A DNA stretch of 12,823 nt from Chitinophagaceae bacterium (GTDB lineage Bacteria; Bacteroidota; Bacteroidia; Chitinophagales; Chitinophagaceae): NCBI GenBank assembly GCA_947468255.1, contig CANIMM010000057.1:1-12823 (forward strand), given 5' to 3'. The number at the start of each line of letters is the position of its first letter. The stretch's first letter is position 1. The translations under genes were made by a program, and so were the position numbers. The notes beneath the pieces are model-generated. The model ran no database searches, was not told the DNA's origin, and saw nothing but the letters and a program-made list of their open reading frames with translations. This document shows positions 7,618-12,823 of this stretch, one piece after another.

Positions 7618-7646
7618 ATTGCAGCATTTGTATCTGCAATTTTTCT
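7618..7646 (+). terminator. Orphan terminator-like hairpin
   Basis: ATTGCAG (7618-7624) pairs perfectly with CTGCAAT (7634-7640) around a 9-base loop, followed on the plus strand by a T-rich run. No plus-strand gene ends nearby. It could end antisense transcription coming from yciO, or form a structure in the yciO leader on the minus strand. Confidence 0.35.
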
Positions 7647-7848
7647 TCTTTTCCTTTAAGTCAGTAAGGTAAACAACTTGCACAATGAATGAAAATTATT
7701 TTCTGAATAAACCAAGAATTTTGAAAATACCATTCGCCTAAATAAATTCTAAGGCAAATGAACCCAGTAAATAATGTGGACGAATATTTTAAATAAACTT
7801 TCCAAAATGAAATTTAGGGGATTTAATAGAAAAAAGGGGGTGAGCGCG

Positions 7849-7876
7849 TTTAACAAAGGGTAAAGCACTACTTTTG
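7849..7876 (+). promoter_or_regulatory. Promoter of the PfkB-family kinase gene
   Basis: TACTTTTG (7869-7876) matches TAnnTTTG exactly. A TTT (7849-7851), 17 bases upstream, is a weak -33 candidate. Transcription would start near 7880-7884, giving a leader of about 50 bases. A short inverted repeat TTGT-A-ACAA (7874-7882) overlaps the start site. Confidence 0.5.
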
Positions 7877-7934
7877 TAACAACTTTAAACACCCCGCCGC
7901 GGCTTTTCCGCTGGTGAAATTAAACAAAATAATT

Positions 7935-8858
7935 ATGTCCTTAATCTCAGTTGGAACCATGGCTTTTGATGCCATTGAAACGCCTTTCGGAAAAGTAAAT
8001 CAAATTGTAGGTGGCTCTGGCACCTATGTAGCCTATGCAGCTAGCAATTTTGTTAGCACCATCAAGCAAATCTCCATAGTCGGATTCGATTTTCCAGAAG
8101 AAGAAATGGCAGAACTGAAAAAACGGGGTGTACAACTAGAAGGAGTAGAAGTGGTGCCAGATAAAAAATCATTTTTCTGGAGTGGTAAATATCACCTCGA
8201 CATGAATAACCGCGATACCCTTGTAACCGATCTAAATGTATTGGCCGACTTTAATCCAATCGTACCAGACAGCTACCAGGGTGCCGAATTTTTAATGCTA
8301 GGAAATTTAGCCCCTAATCTACAATTGAGCATCATCAACCAGTTGAAAGTAAGGCCGAAACTGATTGTCATGGATACCATGAATTTTTGGATGGACATTG
8401 CAATGAGCGATTTAGAGGCTGTATTGAAAAAAGTGGATGTTTTGATGATCAATGATGCAGAAGCAAGACAACTAAGCGGACAGTTCTCCTTGGTAAAGGC
8501 TGCCAAAGTAATACTTGGAATGGGACCAAAATTTTTGGTCATCAAAAAAGGCGAGCATGGCGCATTGTTATTCCACGAAGACCATGTATTTTTCGCACCA
8601 GCATTGCCTTTAGAGGAAGTATTTGACCCAACCGGCGCAGGCGATACTTTTGCAGGAGGATTTATCGGATACCTTGCCAAAACCGGAGATATCAGTTTTG
8701 GGAATATGAAAACTGCCATTATTGTCGGTAGTGCATTGGCCAGTTTTTGTGTAGAAAAATTTGGACCCAATAGAATGAAGGAAATCACTAAAGCAGATAT
8801 CGATCAGCGACTACATGAATTTGTTCAGCTGGTAAACTTTGAAATAGACCTAGTATAA
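7935..8858 (+). CDS. PfkB/ribokinase-family sugar or nucleoside kinase
   Basis: This 307-residue ATP-dependent kinase belongs to the ribokinase fold family, which phosphorylates sugars, nucleosides or related small molecules in the cytoplasm. Numbering from the ATG at 7935, the substrate-side di-glycine lies in IVGGSGTYVAYAAS (24-37), the central NDAEARQL at 173-180, and the nucleotide-site KKGEHGA at 204-210. The PfkB signature DPTGAGDTFAGGF spans 231-243, with catalytic base Asp237 following the GAG anion hole. I place the start at ATG 7935 because the family strand begins MSLISVGTMAFD. An earlier in-frame GTG at 7914 would add seven unlikely residues (MKLNKII) and fall in a GC-rich leader hairpin. 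The gene is a single transcription unit, with an exact -7 element upstream and a strong terminator 20 bases after the stop. The exact substrate cannot be read from the sequence. Confidence 0.9.
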   Translation: MSLISVGTMAFDAIETPFGKVNQIVGGSGTYVAYAASNFVSTIKQISIVGFDFPEEEMAELKKRGVQLEGVEVVPDKKSFFWSGKYHLDMNNRDTLVTDLNVLADFNPIVPDSYQGAEFLMLGNLAPNLQLSIINQLKVRPKLIVMDTMNFWMDIAMSDLEAVLKKVDVLMINDAEARQLSGQFSLVKAAKVILGMGPKFLVIKKGEHGALLFHEDHVFFAPALPLEEVFDPTGAGDTFAGGFIGYLAKTGDISFGNMKTAIIVGSALASFCVEKFGPNRMKEITKADIDQRLHEFVQLVNFEIDLV

Positions 8859-8879
8859 GGGTCGTCAATAAAGTTCATT

Positions 8880-8908
8880 AACCGAAGTCTTATTCACTTC
8901 GGTTTTTT
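8880..8908 (+). terminator. Rho-independent terminator after the PfkB-family gene
   Basis: A perfect 9-bp stem (8880-8888 with 8896-8904, core ACCGAAGT/ACTTCGGT) closes a 7-base loop CTTATTC and is followed by a run of T. Confidence 0.9.
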
Positions 8909-8922
8909 ATTGGAGGAATCAG

Positions 8923-8956
8923 TTGATCGATATGTAAAAGCGTTTTTTTATCTTTA
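8923..8956 (+). promoter_or_regulatory. Possible promoter of the small membrane protein gene
   Basis: TTG (8923-8925) lies 23 bases before TATCTTTA (8949-8956), which matches TAnnTTTG except for the last base. Transcription would start near 8960, directly before the hairpin at 8962-8997. Confidence 0.25.
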
Positions 8957-8961
8957 TACTT

Positions 8962-8997
8962 CACTAGGCTTTTGTAATTGAAAAGCTTTTTTTAGTG
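8962..8997 (+). promoter_or_regulatory. Leader hairpin before the small membrane protein gene
   Basis: GCTTTT (8968-8973) pairs with AAAAGC (8981-8986) around the loop GTAATTG. This is followed by seven T residues, so the core looks like a weak terminator. An outer pairing CACTA (8962-8966) with TAGTG (8993-8997) encloses it. The hairpin ends 21 bases before the ATG at 9019. It could be a second terminator for the upstream gene, or an attenuator or stabilising structure in the leader of the next gene. Confidence 0.4.
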
Positions 8998-9018
8998 GGG
9001 CGTTAAAATTTACAATAT

Positions 9019-9327
9019 ATGGTAGAAATAATTGCACTTTATTTTCTTTGTAAAAGGAATGGAATGCTGGCAGCTCAAAAAGGACTTAATCCGCGCACCT
9101 GGAAATGGTATACGGTACTAGCCTGGCTCTTGACTGAAATAATTGGTGTCATCATTGGAATAACATTATATGGAGAAGACAACCTAATGGGGGTAATGTC
9201 ATTGGGAATCATTAGCGCCTTTGGAGGATATCTAATCATTAAATTTGTGCTAGATAAAAAACCTGATTTTTTTGAAGATGACATCAATAGCATTGGAGTG
9301 GATGAACTTCATCCGCCCAGAAACTAA
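9019..9327 (+). CDS. Small two-helix membrane protein of unknown function
   Basis: I do not recognise a named family in this 102-residue protein. It has a short hydrophobic N-terminus (2-11), then a polar stretch KRNGMLAAQKGLNPRTWKW (12-30) rich in basic residues. Two probable membrane helices follow near 30-51 and 56-77, then an acidic tail (81-102, with FFEDD and DELHPP). The basic segment before the first helix and the hairpin of two helices suggest an inner-membrane protein with both ends in the cytoplasm. It lies 86 bases before the most likely start of the MG2/plug gene, with no terminator between, so the two may share a transcript. The leader contains a hairpin. The coding call rests on the coherent hydrophobic pattern and on the gap it fills between two real genes on the same strand. 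Confidence 0.72.
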   Translation: MVEIIALYFLCKRNGMLAAQKGLNPRTWKWYTVLAWLLTEIIGVIIGITLYGEDNLMGVMSLGIISAFGGYLIIKFVLDKKPDFFEDDINSIGVDELHPPRN

Positions 9328-9413
9328 GCCATTATCTAACCGACGATTGTAGGCATTGGCAAAATGGGATCTTACACCAAAGATTCGAATTGTATAAAAA
9401 ACAGCTGACCGGA

Positions 9414-11822
9414 ATGACAAATAAAAAACTTTATCTTAAGATTACAACGTTACTGTTGTTCGCTATATCATTTAAAAATTTGCAAGCCCAGCAAATTGAT
9501 TCTCTATTAGAGATATTGGATACAAAATACCTGCAAGAAAAAATCTATATGCAGGTAGATAAGGCTTATTACAATGCGGGGGAAACGGTTTGGTTCAAGG
9601 CTTACCTTAGTGCAGATAATCTTCCAGGACCTATTAGTAAGACATTGTATGCAGAGTTGTTGGACGAGAAGGGAATGGTGATGCAAAGAAGAATGATGCC
9701 GATTATACAATCAGGCGCTTCGTCCAGTTTCGATTTGCCCGATTCTGTAAACTACACCCGGCTTTACATTAGGGCATATACCACCTGGATGCTGAATTTT
9801 GATTCATCGCTTTTATATTTTAAGCCATTACAAATTATTCCGAGCAAGCCGGTCGCTAAAAAAGCACCCGCTCCTGTCACTTACAGCGTTCAGTTTTTTC
9901 CCGAAGGAGGTGACCTCGTCGATGGAATTTCATCGAGGGTGGCATTTAAAGCGACCGACCACCAGGGCACCCCTGTTGCAGTAAAAGGAGATATCGTAGA
10001 TAGTAAAGGAAAAAAAATAACCTCTTTTTCGTCTATCCATGATGGTATGGGATACTTCACAATACAACCAATAGCAAAAGAAAAATACCGTGCTATTTGG
10101 AAAGACAATAAAGGAATGCAGCACGAAAGTCTCTTACCCGATGCAAATAAACAAGGGGTTGTGCTGAGCACTGAACTCACCGCTAATCAACTGAATTATT
10201 CTCTTAAAAGACCCGATAGCATAGCGGCCGATTATACAACCTATCAGGTAGAAGCACAAATGCACCAGCGGCTAGTATACAGTGCCAAGGTGAATATGAC
10301 CAAAAAAACGAGTATCACCGCGCAGATAGACACAGATAGCTTGCCCAATGGCGTTTTACAATTAACCATATTTAACGCTGCCCTTCAGCCGATTGCCGAA
10401 CGCATCGTTTTTATCAATCATGATAATTATTATTTCATCACTGATCTGCATTCTGCTGATAAGAACCTTACCAAACGTGGCCGCAATTCCCTGCAAATAG
10501 ATGTAGGAGAAAGCTTAATGTCTAATTTATCTATCTCTATTACCGATGCAGACCTTAATCCAATTTCAAAAAATGAAGAAAGCATTTATTCGCAGCTATT
10601 ATTAAGTAGCGATTTAAAAGGATATGTTTACAATGCAGCCTATTATTTTACAGGAGATGCCGATTCTGTGAAGCAGCATCTTGACCTGGTAATGATGACC
10701 AATGGGTGGAGAAGATTCAGGTGGAAGGACCTTTTAACCGGCAATTGGCCTACCATCAAATCCATTCCGGAGAACAAGCTTTTTATTAAAGGGCAAATTT
10801 TGGGGCTATCAAAATCATTGCTATTCCAGAAAGAATTAACCGGCATTTTAAAAACAAAAAATGGATCTACCAATGTTTTCACGATGCCAGTAAATAGCTT
10901 GGGTGAATTTCAACAGGACGGCCTTTACTTTTTTGACACTGCCAAATTACATTATCAACTCAATAATGATAAAGACAAAATCCTAACTACAACAGCCAGT
11001 TTTGCATTTAAAAGCAATTTCATTAAAGGGCCGCCACAATCTATTTCAATGCTTTCAGGATTGTATTCACCTGAAAAAACAGACAGTCTTGTCTTGCTGA
11101 AAAGCATTTCAATGGCCAACTTGCTTCGAAACCAGACAGAACGAAATAAAGTAAAAACACTTGAAACCGTGATGGTTCGAAGTTCACAAAAGTCGCTAAA
11201 ACAAAAATTGGATGAGGAGTATACTTCCGGCTTTTTTTCTGGAGGAGACGGCTATACTTTTACCACCGAAGACGACCCCTATGCAAAATCAGCTGTTAGT
11301 ATATTAGCTTATTTACAAGGCAAGGTGCCTGGTTTGCAAATTAACACTGCCGGTGAAGGAAGTGCCACCTGGCGCGGCAGTCCTACCAGCTTTTTTTTGA
11401 ATGAAATGAATTCAGATGTTTCTAGGCTGCAAACTACCAACATGAATGATGTAGCGATGATCAAGGTTTTTCGACCACCATTTTTTGGCGCATTTGGTGG
11501 AGGTACTGGAGGAGCCATTGCAATTTACACGAAAAAAGGGGGCAGCGACAACTCACAAATCAAAGGTTTGTCTGTAGAAATCATCAACGGCTATTCAATT
11601 ATCAAGGAATTTTATTCACCCGACTATGAAAAAAAACCGGAACCTGATGCCAACGATTACAGGGCTACACTTTATTGGAATCCAAATGTACACCTTGACA
11701 AAAATACAAGGCGGGTAACGATTCCATTTTTCAATAGTGATTTTTGCAAAAAAATACGGGTTACCATTGAAGGGATCAATGAATTGGGAAAATTGACTAG
11801 AGAGGAGAAAATCATTGAATAA
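9414..11822 (+). CDS. Exported MG2-domain and TonB plug-domain protein without a beta-barrel
   Basis: This 802-residue protein is probably exported. The N-terminus MTNKKLYLKITTLLLFAISF with NLQAQQ just after it is a signal peptide, likely cut after AQA or nearby (about residue 25). I chose ATG 9414 because it sits directly before the signal; the in-frame TTG at 9390 would add eight poor residues. Domains, numbered from this ATG: an alpha-2-macroglobulin MG2-like beta domain (about 43-140, with YMQVDKAYYNAGETVWFKAY); further Ig-like beta domains (about 155-340); a carboxypeptidase-regulatory-like segment (about 457-515); and a TonB receptor plug-like region (about 583-708, with ILAYLQGKVPGLQI, WRGS, FFLNEM and GGTGGAIAIYTKKGG). 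A C-terminal segment with FYSPDY, LYWNPNV and FFNSDF is a pattern I have seen in related Bacteroidota proteins. No outer-membrane barrel follows the plug, so it is not a complete TonB-dependent receptor. Its role is unknown; surface or periplasmic binding is likely. Confidence 0.85.
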   Translation: MTNKKLYLKITTLLLFAISFKNLQAQQIDSLLEILDTKYLQEKIYMQVDKAYYNAGETVWFKAYLSADNLPGPISKTLYAELLDEKGMVMQRRMMPIIQSGASSSFDLPDSVNYTRLYIRAYTTWMLNFDSSLLYFKPLQIIPSKPVAKKAPAPVTYSVQFFPEGGDLVDGISSRVAFKATDHQGTPVAVKGDIVDSKGKKITSFSSIHDGMGYFTIQPIAKEKYRAIWKDNKGMQHESLLPDANKQGVVLSTELTANQLNYSLKRPDSIAADYTTYQVEAQMHQRLVYSAKVNMTKKTSITAQIDTDSLPNGVLQLTIFNAALQPIAERIVFINHDNYYFITDLHSADKNLTKRGRNSLQIDVGESLMSNLSISITDADLNPISKNEESIYSQLLLSSDLKGYVYNAAYYFTGDADSVKQHLDLVMMTNGWRRFRWKDLLTGNWPTIKSIPENKLFIKGQILGLSKSLLFQKELTGILKTKNGSTNVFTMPVNSLGEFQQDGLYFFDTAKLHYQLNNDKDKILTTTASFAFKSNFIKGPPQSISMLSGLYSPEKTDSLVLLKSISMANLLRNQTERNKVKTLETVMVRSSQKSLKQKLDEEYTSGFFSGGDGYTFTTEDDPYAKSAVSILAYLQGKVPGLQINTAGEGSATWRGSPTSFFLNEMNSDVSRLQTTNMNDVAMIKVFRPPFFGAFGGGTGGAIAIYTKKGGSDNSQIKGLSVEIINGYSIIKEFYSPDYEKKPEPDANDYRATLYWNPNVHLDKNTRRVTIPFFNSDFCKKIRVTIEGINELGKLTREEKIIE

Positions 11823-11842
11823 TTTCGTCCTTCAATATGAAA

Positions 11843-11909
11843 GAGGGTGTTAATAAAAATTATCACCCCAGCTAAATATTCAACTTCAAATAATACGAAG
11901 GTTGAATAT
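11843..11909. terminator. Two hairpins between convergent genes, possible terminators
   Basis: The first hairpin pairs GGGTG-T-TAA (11845-11853) with TTA-T-CACCC (11860-11868) with one mismatch and an A-rich loop. The second pairs ATATTCAA-CTTC (11876-11887) with GAAG-TTGAATAT (11897-11909) with one bulged G and a 9-base loop. They lie between the stops of the plug-protein gene and the convergent peptidase gene. Neither is followed by a long T run on either strand, so function as terminators is plausible but not certain. Confidence 0.4.
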
Positions 11910-11946
11910 GCACTCCTGTTTTAAAACATATTGTAAGCAACTGCTT

Positions 11947-12823
11947 TTATTCTGCCATTCCTTCCAGCGACAAAAGAAAAGCGTATTCCCTGGCCTTATC
12001 AGTCAAGGGCTTATATCTTCCGGAAGCGCCGCCATGGCCCGCTTCCATATCTGTATGCATTAATAATAAATGATCGCCGGTTTTCATTGCCCGAATTTTT
12101 GCCACCCATTTGGCCGGCTCAAAATACTGAACCTGGCTATCGTGCAAACCTGTAATAACCATCATATTGGGATAGTTGTGATTGGCTACATTGTCATAGG
12201 GAGAATAGGATTTCATGTAATCGTAGCTTTCCTTGTCGGCAGGATTTCCCCATTCATCGTATTCGTTGGTAGTAAGTGGAATGGATGAATCGCTCATGGT
12301 GGTTACTACATCCACAAATGGCACGGCGGCAATTACGCCTTTCCAAAGGTCGGGGCGCATGTTGATGATGGCACCCATCAATAATCCACCGGCACTGCCC
12401 CCATTGGCATAGAGATGACTTGAAGAACTGTATTTTTTCGCAATCAAAAACTCAGCGCAATCTATAAAATCAGTAAAGGTATTTTTCTTATTCATCATCT
12501 TGCCATCCTCATACCAATATCGTCCCAACTCCTGCCCTCCTCGGATATGAGCAATGGCAAAGGCAAAACCCCTGTTCAATAAACTAAGCCGAACACTACT
12601 AAAGGAGGCATCCATGCTGATACCATATGATCCGTATGCATATAACAACAAGGGGGAATTGCCATCTTTAACAAATCCCTTTTTATATACAATAGAGATG
12701 GGGATTTGAATGCCATCTTTTGCAGTGGCAAAAATTCGCTCCGTTGCATATTGCTGTGCATCAAAACCGCCTAATACCTCCTGCTGTTTCATCCGCTTTT
12801 TATCTTTTGTAACCATATTGTAA
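11947..12823 (-). CDS. ptrB: Oligopeptidase B-type S9 serine peptidase, C-terminal part (5' end outside window)
   Basis: This is the catalytic alpha/beta-hydrolase domain of a prolyl oligopeptidase family (S9A) enzyme, which cuts short peptides; oligopeptidase B cuts after Arg or Lys. The frame stays open to the right edge (YN before the first visible Met at 12816), so the start is outside and the beta-propeller domain is missing from view. Numbering from that internal Met: KQQEVLGGFD (10-19) is the typical link into the hydrolase domain; IRGGQELGRYWYEDGK (91-106) is a conserved family stretch. The nucleophile is Ser141 in NGGSAGGLLMG, with catalytic Asp226 in GLHDSQV and His261 in EAGHGGASGRY. 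The complete triad indicates an active enzyme. The final residues EGMAE end just after the last helix, as expected. Similarity to PtrB, including NEYDEWGNP (184-192), favours oligopeptidase B over prolyl oligopeptidase. Confidence 0.93.
   Translation of the reverse strand, partial: YNMVTKDKKRMKQQEVLGGFDAQQYATERIFATAKDGIQIPISIVYKKGFVKDGNSPLLLYAYGSYGISMDASFSSVRLSLLNRGFAFAIAHIRGGQELGRYWYEDGKMMNKKNTFTDFIDCAEFLIAKKYSSSSHLYANGGSAGGLLMGAIINMRPDLWKGVIAAVPFVDVVTTMSDSSIPLTTNEYDEWGNPADKESYDYMKSYSPYDNVANHNYPNMMVITGLHDSQVQYFEPAKWVAKIRAMKTGDHLLLMHTDMEAGHGGASGRYKPLTDKAREYAFLLSLEGMAE

Larger units (their letters stand above)
7583..7934. other. Intergenic region between yciO and the PfkB-family gene
   Basis: This 352-base divergent gap holds no credible gene; the only small ORF noticed (7685, 18 codons) has no support. 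It contains a hairpin with a T-rich tail (7618-7640) in the yciO leader region, an AT-rich middle without recognisable features, a clear -7 promoter element (7869-7876), and a short GC-rich patch (7892-7914) in the leader of the PfkB-family gene. Confidence 0.7.

Noticed and set aside
7837..7895. GGGGTG (7837-7842) and CACCCC (7890-7895) flanking the PfkB-family promoter
   Set aside because: Only six base pairs with a 47-base separation; too weak to claim an operator or loop.
7914..7934. In-frame GTG start for the PfkB-family kinase
   Set aside because: It adds seven residues (MKLNKII) with no match to the family start and lies against a GC-rich leader hairpin; ATG 7935 begins the expected first strand.
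8273..8788. 171-codon open frame on the minus strand inside the PfkB-family gene
   Set aside because: It is wholly antisense to a gene with clear motifs, and its product resembles no protein family I know.
9390..9413. In-frame TTG start for the MG2/plug protein
   Set aside because: ATG 9414 gives a standard signal peptide directly at the N-terminus; the TTG extension adds eight residues with no support.

Overview
The window looks like ordinary core chromosome of a Bacteroidota bacterium, most likely in or near the Chitinophagaceae (inference). Several intergenic regions carry the Bacteroidota -7 promoter motif TAnnTTTG. An ObgE without a C-terminal extension, an MG2/plug surface protein with a typical signal peptide, and a cysteine-poor COX15-type heme A synthase fit the same group. 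DNA is AT-rich throughout, with no abrupt change in composition. I see no insertion sequence, phage gene, CRISPR array, tRNA or rRNA.

Layout from left to right: the 3' part of obgE (+) with a strong terminator; a stand-alone ketoacyl-ACP synthase III (+); a YegS/DagK-type lipid kinase (+), facing a membrane-anchored patatin-like lipase (-); heme A synthase ctaA (-), divergent from rnhB (+); a YciO-type YrdC-domain protein (-), convergent with rnhB; a 350-base gap with a clear promoter; a PfkB-family kinase (+) with a strong terminator; a small two-helix membrane protein (+), then a large exported MG2/plug protein (+), possibly one transcript; and the C-terminal catalytic half of an oligopeptidase B-type S9 peptidase (-) running off the right edge.

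The genes do not form one pathway. Three deal with lipids (fatty-acid condensation, lipid phosphorylation, lipid hydrolysis), but they lie in different orientations, so co-regulation is not implied. ctaA implies a heme A-containing terminal oxidase elsewhere in the genome. obgE, rnhB and yciO are housekeeping or housekeeping-like.

I found no convincing previously undescribed system. The points most worth a second look are the exported plug-domain protein without a beta-barrel and its small membrane neighbour, the multi-helix membrane patatin, the YciO protein lacking the usual TsaC/Sua5 signature residues, a palindrome over the lipid-kinase start site, a hairpin leader before the small membrane gene, and a nearly leaderless ctaA promoter.
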